From positions 1 through 37,356 of the forward strand of contig JAUIDE010000037.1 in assembly GCA_030429105.1 (NCBI GenBank): a DNA stretch of 37,356 bases. The letters are read 5' to 3'. Below, in pieces: positions 11,484 through 19,102 of the stretch. Source of the stretch: Alphaproteobacteria bacterium. GTDB taxonomy: Bacteria > Pseudomonadota > Alphaproteobacteria > Rhodobacterales > Rhodobacteraceae. The translations under genes and the position numbers were made by a program. Every line of letters starts with the position of its first letter. Position 1 is the first letter of the stretch. Below the pieces are notes generated by a model that did not search any database, was not told the DNA's origin, and saw only the letters and a list, made by a program, of their open reading frames with translations.

Positions 11484-13124
11484 TCAGAGGCCGAGAGCGC
11501 GAACCACGCCCTCGAAATAGCGAAGAGCTTCCGGCGCCGATGCTTCGAGCCACGCGCGGATGGTCGCCGCGTGCGTCTCGATAAACCGGATCGCGACTTT
11601 CACGCCGGCGTCGAGCCCCCCGACAAGAACCACCCCGCCGGCCGTCCATTTCACCGCTCTGCCAGCCGTGCGGATGAGGTAGACGCCCGCGCCGCGCGCC
11701 GCGTCCAGCACGGCCTTGGCGCGGAGGTCGCCGATCGGGCCGCCCAATCCGAAGCGCGCGAGCGCGCGGATCGGCTCGGCGGTATCCGGCTCCACGGTCT
11801 CCGTGTCTTCCGCGAGAGCCTTGAGGAACGGGGCCGCGGCCTCCGCCTCCCTCTCCTCGCCCGGCGCGGCGCGCCAGCTTCGCGCCTTCGCCTCCTCCGC
11901 CGCAACGCCGGGATGATCGAGCAGCCACGCCCCGCCGATGGTCACGACGCCAGTCAGCGCGGCGCGGGCGAGGGGCGGAAGCTGGTCGTTCAACCGCCCC
12001 TCCCGCTCCGCAGCCTCATCCGCGGCGAGCGCGGCGCGGAAGATGCAGGAAAGCGCCCAGACGGCCTTCGCGCCGATCTTATCCGCGTCGCGTTCGAGGA
12101 GAAGGGCGTAGCGGCGCGCATCCTCCGCCAGCTCGGCGAACTCGTTGGAGCCGGCGAGCGCGCCAGCCAGCGCCTCCGCCCGGCGGCGAAGGTCCGCCTG
12201 CATTGCGGCCTGATCCGCATCGGCGCCGAGCGACGAGTCGGAGAGGCGCATCCGCCCGTCCGGCCCGGCCTCGTAGTTCCAGTTGTCCGGGCGGGGCTCG
12301 GGCGGCGCAGGCGGCGCAGGCGCGCGCTCGTCCCGGATCTCGCGGAGGCGGGCGAGGATGGCGGGGGCGTTGGCCACACCGCGCTTCCGTCCCTCTTCGA
12401 CCATCACCTTCAGCGCCGCGTCGCCGAGGGCGTCAGAGTTGAGGAAGAGCTGTTCAAGCCCCCAGGGCGCCCGCTCCCACGGCGCGCCGGGGGCGACGAG
12501 GCGGAGCGGGTCGTCCTCCGGGCCATTGAACCAAAGCGTCTTCATCGCGGTCAGGCCCGCGAGCGGGGCGAGGTCGGCGGCCGGCGTGCCGCTGAGGAGG
12601 AGCGCCTGCAGCGCGGTCAGGCCCGCGAGCGGGGCGAGGTCGGCGGCCTGCGTGGCGGAGAGGCTGAGCGCTTGCAGCGCGGTCAGGCCTGCAAGCGGGG
12701 AGAGGTCGGCGGCCTGCGTGCCTCTGAGGTCGAGCGTCTGCAGCGCGGTCAGGCCCGCGAGCGGGGCGAGGTCGGCGGCCTGCGTGCCTCTGAGGTCGAG
12801 CGTCTGCAGCGCGGTCAGGCCCGCGAGCGGGGCGAGGTCGGCGGCCTGCGTGTCGGAGAGGTAGAGCGTCTGCAGCGCGGTCAGGCCCGCGAGCGGGGCG
12901 AGGTCGGCGATCTGCGTCCCGTCAAGGTCGAGCCGGGTCAGCGCGGTCAGGCCCGCGAGGTCGGGCGGGATCGCGGCGAGCGCGCGCAACCGTTTGTCTC
13001 CGGGGAACTCGTCCTCGCCAATCGAGGAATCGTTCGGCGACAGGTTCAGCGCCTTCGCCCCCGTCGCCTTCGCCTCCGCGATGCGCTCTTCGGCGATCCG
13101 GTAAGCTTCGTCCGCGTCCGTCAT
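11484..13124 (-). CDS. Leucine-rich-repeat protein with helical C-terminal region of unknown function
   Basis: This is a 546-residue protein with no signal peptide. Residues 1-55 are a charged N-terminal cap. Residues 55-200 hold seven LRR units of 22 residues, consensus LAPLAGLTALQTLDLRGTQAAD, nearly identical to one another. Residues 200-260 are a degenerate LRR end. A Pro-rich hinge follows (APAPPAPPEPRP). The remaining 270 residues are mostly helical and include two hydrophobic glycine-rich stretches (LARAALTGVVTIGGAWLL and WTAGGVVLVGGLDAGVKVAI) that could insert in or lie on a membrane. The domain after the hinge (starting NWNYEAGPDGRMRL) is unknown to me. I chose ATG 13124 because GGAGGGG lies about 7 nt upstream. 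It is transcribed alone. LRR tracts serve protein recognition; no enzymatic motif is visible. Confidence 0.8.
   Translation of the reverse strand: MTDADEAYRIAEERIAEAKATGAKALNLSPNDSSIGEDEFPGDKRLRALAAIPPDLAGLTALTRLDLDGTQIADLAPLAGLTALQTLYLSDTQAADLAPLAGLTALQTLDLRGTQAADLAPLAGLTALQTLDLRGTQAADLSPLAGLTALQALSLSATQAADLAPLAGLTALQALLLSGTPAADLAPLAGLTAMKTLWFNGPEDDPLRLVAPGAPWERAPWGLEQLFLNSDALGDAALKVMVEEGRKRGVANAPAILARLREIRDERAPAPPAPPEPRPDNWNYEAGPDGRMRLSDSSLGADADQAAMQADLRRRAEALAGALAGSNEFAELAEDARRYALLLERDADKIGAKAVWALSCIFRAALAADEAAEREGRLNDQLPPLARAALTGVVTIGGAWLLDHPGVAAEEAKARSWRAAPGEEREAEAAAPFLKALAEDTETVEPDTAEPIRALARFGLGGPIGDLRAKAVLDAARGAGVYLIRTAGRAVKWTAGGVVLVGGLDAGVKVAIRFIETHAATIRAWLEASAPEALRYFEGVVRALGL
12545..12960 (-). 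repeat. Seven 66-bp tandem repeats encoding LRR units
   Basis: The block gcggtcaggcccgcgagcgg recurs in near-identical form at 12545, 12611, 12677, 12743, 12809, 12875 and 12941, exactly 66 bp apart. Each copy encodes one 22-residue LRR. The two copies spanning about 12677-12809 are almost base-for-base identical, which indicates recent expansion or gene conversion. Confidence 0.95.
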
Positions 13125-13200
13125 GCGCCCCCCTCCGAATGCTGCGAGCATAGGGGGCGCGGGGCGGGGGCGGAAGGGGGCGGCTTTCGCGCCCGCCGCC

Positions 13201-13284
13201 CCTCTCCCCCATCCCCTCTCCCGGGGGAGAGGGGAGGCGCGGGCGGGGGGCTGACGCTTCCTCCCTCACGTGGGGAGGGAGGAG
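13201..13284. repeat. Two adjacent C/T-G/A inverted repeats in non-coding DNA
   Basis: The stretch 13125-13504 (380 bp) contains no convincing gene. It opens with two consecutive dyads. The first pairs tcccctctccc (from 13212) with gggggagagggga (to 13235). The second pairs tcctccct with agggagga around cacgtg (13257-13284). Repeats of the first kind are common between genes in high-GC proteobacteria and resemble REP/BIME-like elements. They could also fold as an RNA just before the terminator at 13300. Confidence 0.6.
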
Positions 13285-13299
13285 AGGAGGGAGGGCGTG

Positions 13300-13324
13300 C
13301 GGGCGCGATTTCGCGCCCGTTTTT
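13300..13324 (+). terminator. Orphan rho-independent terminator
   Basis: The stem CGGGCGCGA / TCGCGCCCG is followed by a T run (13320-13324). It points along the + strand, yet no + strand gene ends upstream of it: the LRR gene starts at 13124 and runs the other way. It may end a short transcript covering the preceding inverted repeats, or insulate the downstream genes. Confidence 0.7.
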
Positions 13325-13359
13325 CCGATTGGCAAACGAAATCAGAGACATGACCCCCT

Positions 13360-13374
13360 TGCACACCGTGTGCA
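13360..13374. promoter_or_regulatory. 15-bp palindrome, candidate operator for the dehydrogenase unit
   Basis: TGCACAC-C-GTGTGCA is a perfect dyad with 7-bp arms. It lies in non-coding DNA, downstream of a terminator and 131 bp before the small ORF at 13505. Size and symmetry fit a binding site for a dimeric regulator. The cognate protein is not identifiable. Confidence 0.45.
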
Positions 13375-13504
13375 CACGCCGGCGGCGGCCGGCCCGGGAG
13401 CGCCTCCGCCCCCTCTCTCCCGGCCTCCCGCAAGATCGTGATCCGCCCGCGCCCCCGCCCGCGCTATCCTCCTCGCCGGAGGCGCCCCCGCCCCGGAGAC
13501 CGGC

Positions 13505-13675
13505 ATGGAAAAGCCCGACCCGCCGCCCGACCTTTCCACCCACACGCGCAGCGGGGTGGAACGGGGCGAACTCTGGCGGCTCGCCTCCCGTCCCGCATGG
13601 TCCATCCGCTCCCGCCGCGGCGCCCTCGCGCCGTTTCTCGACCTGATCCGCAGCCTGTTCCGCCGCCGCCGATAG
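13505..13675 (+). CDS. Small basic protein of 56 residues, unknown
   Basis: This short frame encodes a 56-residue protein that starts MEKPDPPPDLSTHTRSGVER. It contains ELWRLASRPAW and ends LIRSLFRRRR, so it has an acidic/proline-rich front and an amphipathic, strongly basic tail. GGAGA is placed about 6 nt before the ATG. It lies 89 bp upstream of the dehydrogenase gene on the same strand. I recognise no family. Against it: the GC content makes short open frames frequent. In favour: the ribosome site, the position between a candidate operator and a real gene, and the non-random composition. Confidence 0.45.
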   Translation: MEKPDPPPDLSTHTRSGVERGELWRLASRPAWSIRSRRGALAPFLDLIRSLFRRRR

Positions 13676-13764
13676 GCGATCCGCGCCGCCGGGCGCCGCA
13701 TTCCCGCTTGCGCCGGGCCTCCGCTTCCCTCTCTCTCGGCGCGAAGCCTGAGTGGAGCCCCGCC

Positions 13765-16209
13765 ATGAAATCCCATACCCGCGTCGTCGTCATCGGAGGG
13801 GGCGTCGTCGGCTGCTCCGTGCTCTATCACCTGACGAAGCTCGGCTGGACGGACGTGATGCTGGTGGAGCGCTCCGAGCTCACCTCCGGCTCCACCTGGC
13901 ATGCCGCGGGCGGGTTCCACACCCTCAACGCGGACACGAACATGGCCGCCCTTCAGGGCTACACGATCCGCCTCTACCGGGAGCTGGAGGCGATCACCGG
14001 CATGTCCTGCGGGCTCCACCATGTCGGCGGCGTCACGCTCGCGGACACGCCGGAGCGGTGGGATTACCTGAAGGCGGAGCGGGCGAAGCACCGCTATATG
14101 GGCCTCGACACGGAACTCGTGGGCCCCGAGGAAATCCGGAAGCTTTCCCCCATCACCAACACCGCGGGCGTGATCGGCGGGCTCTATGACCCGCTCGACG
14201 GCCATCTCGACCCTTCCGGCACCACCCACGCCTATGCGAAGGCGGCGCGGATGGCGGGGGCGGAGATCGTGCTCCGCAACCCCGTCATCGAGACGAATCC
14301 GCAGCCCGACGGCACCTGGGAGGTGGTGACGAAGGAGGGGACGATCCGCGCCGAGCATGTCGTAAACGCCGGCGGGCTCTGGGCGCGGGAGGTCGGCGCG
14401 CTCGCCGGGCTCTTCCTGCCGCTCCACCCGATGGAGCATCAATATCTCGTCACCGAGGAGACGCCGGAAGTCTACGAGCGGGAGAAGGAGCTGCCGCACG
14501 TCATGGACCCGGGCGGGGAAAGCTACCTGCGGCAGGAGGGCAGGGGCCTTTGCATCGGCTTTTACGAACAGCCCTGCGACCCTTGGGCGGTGGACGGCAC
14601 GCCGGCCGATTTCGGTCACGAACTGCTGGAGAACAAGCTCGACCGGATCTCGGACTCCGTTGAATTCGCCTATCGCCGCTTCCCGGTGCTGGAGCGGGCG
14701 GGGATCAAGACCGTCATCAACGGCCCCTTCACCTTCGCGCCGGACGGGAACCCGCTCGTCGGCCCGGTTCCCGGCCTCCGCAATTACTGGTCCGCCTGCG
14801 GCGTGATGGCGGGGTTCAGCCAGGGCGGCGGCGTCGGCCTCTCCCTCGCGCAATGGATGGTGGAGGGGGAGGCGGAGCGGAACGTCTTCGCGATGGACGT
14901 CTCCCGCTTCGGCGAGCTCCGGATCGACCGGCGCGCGGGCCGCTGGGTCACGCCCGCCTATACCCGGACGAAGGTGATCGAGAACTACCAGCGCCGCTTT
15001 TCCATTTCCTATCCGAACGAGGAGTTGCCCGCCGCGCGGCCGTTCCAGACGACCCCGGCCTATTCCTTGTGGGATGAGCGCCGCGCCGTCTTCGGCGCCG
15101 GCTTTGGGATGGAGCATGTCAACTACTTCGCGCCCGAGGGCGAACCCCGCTTCGAGACGCCGAGCTTCCGCCGCTCCAACGCCTTCGCCGCCGTGGGCGA
15201 GGAAGTCCGTGCGGTGCGGGAGGCGGTGGGGCTCAACGAGATCCACAATTTCGGGAAGTACATGGTCACGGGCCCGGGCTCCCGCGCGTGGCTCGACCGG
15301 ATCATGGCCGGCCGCATCCCCGCGCCGGGGCGGCTCTCGCTGACGCCGATGCTTTCCCCCAAGGGCCGGATCGTCGGCGACTTCACGGTGACCTGCCTCG
15401 CGGAGGACCGGTTCCAGCTCACCGCCAGCTTCTCGGCCCAGGCCTTCCACATGCGCTGGTTCGAGGCGCATCTGCCGCCGGAGGGCGTGCGGGTGGAGAA
15501 CGTCTCCGCCACGCGGCTCGGCTTCCAGATCGCCGGGCCGAACGCCCGCGAACTCCTCTCGCGGACGACGCGTGCGGACGTCTCGAAAGCCGCCTTCCCC
15601 TTCATGGCGACGCGGGAGATGGATGTGGGCCTCACCCGTGCGATGGTGCAGCGCGTCTCCTATACCGGCGATCTCGGCTTCGAGATCTACGTGGACGCCA
15701 TGGACCAGCGCGCCCTCTTCGCCGCGCTGACGGAGGCGGGCGAGGGGCTGGGGCTGCGGCCCTTCGGAATGCGGGCGATGATGAGCCTCCGGCTCGACAA
15801 GTTCTTCGGCTCATGGCTCCGGGAATATTCGCCGGACTACACCGTGGGCGAGACGGGGATGGACCGGTTCGTCTCATGGAACAAGCCCGTGGAATGGATC
15901 GGCAAGGCCCCGGCGCTGGCGGAGAAGGCCGCCGGCGCGTCCCGCCGCCTCGTCGCCTTCGCAGTGGAGGCGGCGGATGCCGATGTCGTCGCCTATGAGC
16001 CGATCTGGATCGCCGGCGAGGTGCAGGGCTTCTGCACCTCCGGCGGCTGGTCTCACTGGGCCGGCGTTTCGGTCGCCCTCGGCCTCGTCCCCGCCGCGCT
16101 CGCCGCGCCGGAGCTGGAGGCGGAGATCGAGATTCTCGGCGAGCGGCGCCCCGCCCGGATGCTCTCCGCCCCGCTCTTCGATGCGGACGGCGCGCGGATG
16201 CGGGGGTGA
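13765..16209 (+). CDS. FAD-dependent dimethylglycine/sarcosine dehydrogenase-like protein with GcvT domains
   Basis: This 814-residue protein begins with a Rossmann FAD motif, VVVIGGGVVGCSVLYHLTK (residues 7-25). STWHAAG (43-49) follows; in dimethylglycine dehydrogenases the His of this motif (His46 here) binds FAD covalently. A DAO-type oxidoreductase domain fills the first half (to about 390). An FAO-type linker, a GcvT folate-binding domain (about 430-710) and a GcvT C-terminal barrel (about 725-805) make up the rest. The family oxidises N-methyl amines such as dimethylglycine or sarcosine and transfers the one-carbon unit to tetrahydrofolate. The substrate here is uncertain because many bacterial paralogues differ. 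ATG 13765 has TGGAG about 7 nt upstream. The gene is convergent with the DksA-like gene, 9 bp away. Confidence 0.88.
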   Translation: MKSHTRVVVIGGGVVGCSVLYHLTKLGWTDVMLVERSELTSGSTWHAAGGFHTLNADTNMAALQGYTIRLYRELEAITGMSCGLHHVGGVTLADTPERWDYLKAERAKHRYMGLDTELVGPEEIRKLSPITNTAGVIGGLYDPLDGHLDPSGTTHAYAKAARMAGAEIVLRNPVIETNPQPDGTWEVVTKEGTIRAEHVVNAGGLWAREVGALAGLFLPLHPMEHQYLVTEETPEVYEREKELPHVMDPGGESYLRQEGRGLCIGFYEQPCDPWAVDGTPADFGHELLENKLDRISDSVEFAYRRFPVLERAGIKTVINGPFTFAPDGNPLVGPVPGLRNYWSACGVMAGFSQGGGVGLSLAQWMVEGEAERNVFAMDVSRFGELRIDRRAGRWVTPAYTRTKVIENYQRRFSISYPNEELPAARPFQTTPAYSLWDERRAVFGAGFGMEHVNYFAPEGEPRFETPSFRRSNAFAAVGEEVRAVREAVGLNEIHNFGKYMVTGPGSRAWLDRIMAGRIPAPGRLSLTPMLSPKGRIVGDFTVTCLAEDRFQLTASFSAQAFHMRWFEAHLPPEGVRVENVSATRLGFQIAGPNARELLSRTTRADVSKAAFPFMATREMDVGLTRAMVQRVSYTGDLGFEIYVDAMDQRALFAALTEAGEGLGLRPFGMRAMMSLRLDKFFGSWLREYSPDYTVGETGMDRFVSWNKPVEWIGKAPALAEKAAGASRRLVAFAVEAADADVVAYEPIWIAGEVQGFCTSGGWSHWAGVSVALGLVPAALAAPELEAEIEILGERRPARMLSAPLFDADGARMRG

Positions 16210-16218
16210 GAGCAGCCG

Positions 16219-16488
16219 CTATTTCAGCTGGCTGTCCTTCGAGCCGCGGCGGTTGATCCCGCCTCGGCGGACCGGGAGCGCATCCCGCTCCTTCTGGCAC
16301 TCGATGCAGAACTTGACGCCCGGCAGCGCCCGCCGCCGCGCCTCCGGGATCGGCTCCTCGCACTCGGCGCAGGTTTCCCGGCTCTCTCCGCCCTGCGCCC
16401 GGGTCGCGCGCATCCGTTCAAGCTCCTCCGCGATGGAGGCCTCGATCTGCTCGTTCACCGCGCCGTCCCGCGCCCAGCCGCCCGCCAT
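16219..16488 (-). CDS. DksA/TraR-family C4 zinc finger protein
   Basis: This 89-residue protein is close to the YbiI-type small DksA relatives. The opening MAGGWARDGAVNEQIEASI is typical. Four cysteines form the zinc finger (C40-x2-C43 and C61-x2-C64), with EEPIPEARRRALPGVKFC between them. It lacks the long coiled-coil of true DksA, so RNA polymerase secondary-channel activity cannot be assumed. GGGAGG lies about 8 nt before the ATG, across the deacetylase stop codon. The gene starts 3 bp after that stop and was probably the last gene of the same transcript. Confidence 0.85.
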   Translation of the reverse strand: MAGGWARDGAVNEQIEASIAEELERMRATRAQGGESRETCAECEEPIPEARRRALPGVKFCIECQKERDALPVRRGGINRRGSKDSQLK

Positions 16489-16491
16489 GAT

Positions 16492-17202
16492 CTAGACGCC
16501 TCCCGCCTTTCGCCCGGCCCGGTCGAGACACCAGCGGGCGACATCCGCATGCGTCGCGAACCATACATCCCCGGCCCCGCGTATGTGCTCGATGAGCGAC
16601 TCCAGAACCGATATGCGCGAGCGATGGCCGATAATGTGAGGATGGCACGTTAGAAGAAAGAGGCCGCCCTCCCGCCGCGCCCCGTCGAATTCCCGTCGGA
16701 ACACCTCCTCGACGGAGGAGGGCGGCATGTGCGGGAGAACGCCCCGCTTCCAGTCCACCATCCAGTAGGGCGCATCGTCCCGGATCCATTCGACCGGAAG
16801 CTCGACGACCCCGGTCGGGACGCCGTCCTCCACGATCTCGTAAGGGTCGTCGTCCGCCATGAGCGAACTGTCGTAGAGAAGGCCCATCTCCCGCGTGATC
16901 GCCAAGGTGTGCGCCGAGAAATCCCAGGACGGCGTGCGGATGCCGACCGGCCTGACGCCGCAGATCGCCTCGAGCCGGTCCGCCGCACGGAACTGCAGGT
17001 CCCGTTCCGCCTCGGGGGGCAAGGTCGAGTTGAACTCGTGAATCCATGAATGGATCCCGACCTCGTGCCCCTCTTCGATGACGCGCCGCTGCTCATCGGG
17101 ATAGAGCGTCGCCGTCACCGCCGGCGCGAAGAAGGTGGCGGGAATGTCGTGGCGACGCAGCAGATCGAGAATGCGGCGGACGCCGACGCGGGAGGTAAAG
17201 TC
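16492..17202 (-). pseudogene. Polysaccharide-deacetylase-family gene, 5' end lost
   Basis: About 236 residues of a NodB-fold deacetylase remain. The frame reads DFTSRVGVRRILDLLRRHDIPATFFAPA, then EGHEVGIHSWIHEF (metal-site His pair in HSWIH), GIRTPSWDFS and TCHPHIIGHRSRI. Related proteins have further N-terminal sequence, including the catalytic Asp strand. Here the frame hits a TAG (17203-17205) immediately upstream of the Asp codon, exactly where IS-related DNA begins. The only remaining start is GTG 17118, inside the domain. This variant group acts on small amide or ureide compounds as often as on polysaccharides, which suits its position behind the amidohydrolase gene. It is likely inactive. 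Confidence 0.75.
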
Positions 17203-17974
17203 CTAAAGTTGCTGGAAATTCGGTTGGGGTCCCGCCCTCATGGGATGTGGGGAAACCACCTTTGCCGGTAGCCGCCGGCGCCATCGAGGGAGCGCCCCAT
17301 GAATAGGAGAATACCGGCATCCATGCGCACCCGCGAGTCCTTGAGCGCGCTGATCGAGGGGCGGCTGTCGTCCGCTGACGGGCGGTCGGACCTGGTGAAG
17401 CTGGCCACGCGCCTGATCCTCGAAGAGGCTCTCGAAGCCGAGACGCGGGACGCGTTGGGGCGGGACTACTACGAACGGGGCGCGGAGGAGTGCCGGGGTT
17501 GCAGCAACGGCCATCGGACCGGACGGCTGAAGACGGCGGAGGGCGCGATCGAGTTCTCCGCGCCCCAGGTCGCTGGGCGGGACGAGCCGTTCCGCTCCGT
17601 GATCCGCGACCACACGAAGGGCCGCACCGAGGTGCGGGAGGGTGAGCTATGTCGCACCACCGGTTCACGCGGCATGGCGAAAGCCGTGGAGATGCTGGCG
17701 CGAGGCCTTTCGGTCTGGGATATCGAGGAGGCCTTCCGCGCGGATGGCGGCCGGCTTTCGCTGTCGCGCACGGCGGTCTCCGAACTCGGCGAGCAGCTTT
17801 GGTGCGACTATCAGGCCTTCGTGACGCGCGATCTCGGCGAGCACGACATCGTCTATCTCTTCGTCGACGGCGTTGCCGAGCGCATCTGAGCACCACGTTG
17901 TTCACGCAGACATGACCGGGACAGTTCGCTCCCAGAAGCCCTGGAACAGGGTTTAAGCTGGACGTGGCCCCCCT
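17203..17974 (+). mobile_element. IS256-family remnant, internally deleted
   Basis: The 772-bp block lies between the deacetylase fragment and the HDAC-like gene stop. It contains the first half of an IS256/mutator transposase and about 85 bp of unassigned sequence before the gene on the right. I found no matching terminal inverted repeats and no target duplication: GTAAAGTC beside the left junction is not repeated on the right. The element has therefore been rearranged, probably together with loss of the deacetylase 5' end. Exact borders are estimates. Confidence 0.65.
17299..17889 (+). pseudogene. Truncated IS256-family transposase
   Basis: This 196-residue frame opens MNRRIPASMRTRESLSALIE and contains LVKLATRLILEEALEAETRDALGR, then CSNGHRTGRLKTAEGAIEF and LSVWDIEEAF. 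All are typical of the N-terminal half of IS256/mutator transposases, which are usually about 400 residues. It ends YLFVDGVAERI-stop, just after the first catalytic Asp (the D of VDG). The second Asp and the Glu of the DDE triad are missing, so the product cannot transpose. GAGGGA precedes the ATG. Confidence 0.85.
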
Positions 17975-19102
17975 CTAGTCCGGGGACGGGACGGCGGGCA
18001 GCAGGCTCGCCGCGGCATCGATCGCGGCCAGTTGATGCGGCGCCGCTTCCTGCCCTCCCCATTCAGCCATGAGGGGCGCCCAGTCGTCCGTCACGCCGGT
18101 CCTGTGGCCTGAGAGCTCCTCGATGATGGCGAGGCCGCAATAGGGCACGTAGGTCGCCGAGTAGCCGCCCTCATGCGCGGCTATGAGGCGGCCATCGCAG
18201 AGCTCGTCGGCCGCCCCGATCAGGAGGCGGGTCATGCGCCTGTAGCCTTCCGAGGTCACCATCATTCGGCCGAGCGGATCGACGCCGCTGGCGTCAAGTC
18301 CGCTTGCGATAACGATCAGGTCTGGTCGGAAACGTTTCAGCGCCGGGACGACGACGCGTTCGAGCGCGGCGAGATAGGCGCCGTCGCCGCAGCCGGGCGG
18401 AAGGGGGATGTTGAGATTCGCGCCGAATCCCGCGCCTTCGCCTTGCTCTCTCAGCAGTCCGCTCGCCGGGGGAAAGAGGCAATCCTGATGCAGGGAAATC
18501 GTGAGTACGGAGGGATCGTCGTAGAAGGCCGCCTGGGTGCCGTTGCCGTGATGCACGTCCCAGTCCACCACGGCGACGCGGGCGACGCGCCCCTCGCGCT
18601 GCGCGCGCTTCACGGCGATGGCGATGTTGGCGAAGAGGCAGAAGCCCATGGCGAGATCGGCCAGCGCATGGTGGCCCGGCGGGCGGGTGAGGGCGTAGGC
18701 GTTCCGCACCTCGCCCGCGAGCACGGCGTCCACCGCCGCCATGACCCCGCCGACGGCGAGCGCCGCGATCTCGTAGGAGCCGCGGCCCATCGGGGTCAGC
18801 GCGCCGGCGTCCGCGCCGTAGCCTTCGCTCAGCGCCTTGATGCCGGCGATATGGGCTTGCGTGTGGACCAGGGCCAGTTCCTCCTCCGTCGCCGCGCGCG
18901 GCCGGAGGGGGACGAGGCGCTCCGTCATGCCCGAGACGTCGAGCAGGTTCTTCAGCCGCCGCTTCGTCTCAGGGTTCTCTGCGTGCTCCCCCGGCTGAAC
19001 CGTGAGGCCAGGCGGGAAGATCTGCGCCCAGTTCTGCGTGTTGTGCCAGAGATAGAGCTCCTGAAAGACGAAGCCGGTATGGGTGAGGGAGGGGCCGGTC
19101 AT
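17975..19102 (-). CDS. Class II histone-deacetylase-like / acetylpolyamine-type amidohydrolase
   Basis: This 375-residue zinc amidohydrolase has the catalytic His pair in RPPGHHA (His144/His145). The zinc ligands are in DWDVHHGNGT (Asp182, His184) and SGLDASGVDPLGRM (Asp270), and EGGYS supplies the transition-state Tyr. Bacterial members remove acyl groups from amines such as acetylpolyamines or other amides (family knowledge). The start at 19102 overlaps the TTC38-like stop by 4 bp (ATGA). It is the last intact gene of the LysR-linked operon. Its stop codon lies right at the edge of the IS remnant, so the final few residues (AVPSPD) may be altered, but the domain is complete. Confidence 0.88.
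   Translation of the reverse strand: MTGPSLTHTGFVFQELYLWHNTQNWAQIFPPGLTVQPGEHAENPETKRRLKNLLDVSGMTERLVPLRPRAATEEELALVHTQAHIAGIKALSEGYGADAGALTPMGRGSYEIAALAVGGVMAAVDAVLAGEVRNAYALTRPPGHHALADLAMGFCLFANIAIAVKRAQREGRVARVAVVDWDVHHGNGTQAAFYDDPSVLTISLHQDCLFPPASGLLREQGEGAGFGANLNIPLPPGCGDGAYLAALERVVVPALKRFRPDLIVIASGLDASGVDPLGRMMVTSEGYRRMTRLLIGAADELCDGRLIAAHEGGYSATYVPYCGLAIIEELSGHRTGVTDDWAPLMAEWGGQEAAPHQLAAIDAAASLLPAVPSPD

Noticed and set aside
12545-12960. Regular 66-bp repeats, at first glance CRISPR-like
   Set aside because: There are no unique spacers between repeats; the whole period is coding and translates to 22-residue LRR units.
11571-13646. 691-residue + strand frame over the LRR gene
   Set aside because: Its Arg/Gly/Glu repeats (RGQARERGEVGGLR) are the complement of the LRR codons; no ribosome site, and it crosses a terminator and non-coding repeats.
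13342-15471. 709-residue - strand frame opposite the dehydrogenase gene
   Set aside because: The + strand frame encodes a full FAD/GcvT protein with recognisable motifs; the - strand frame has none.
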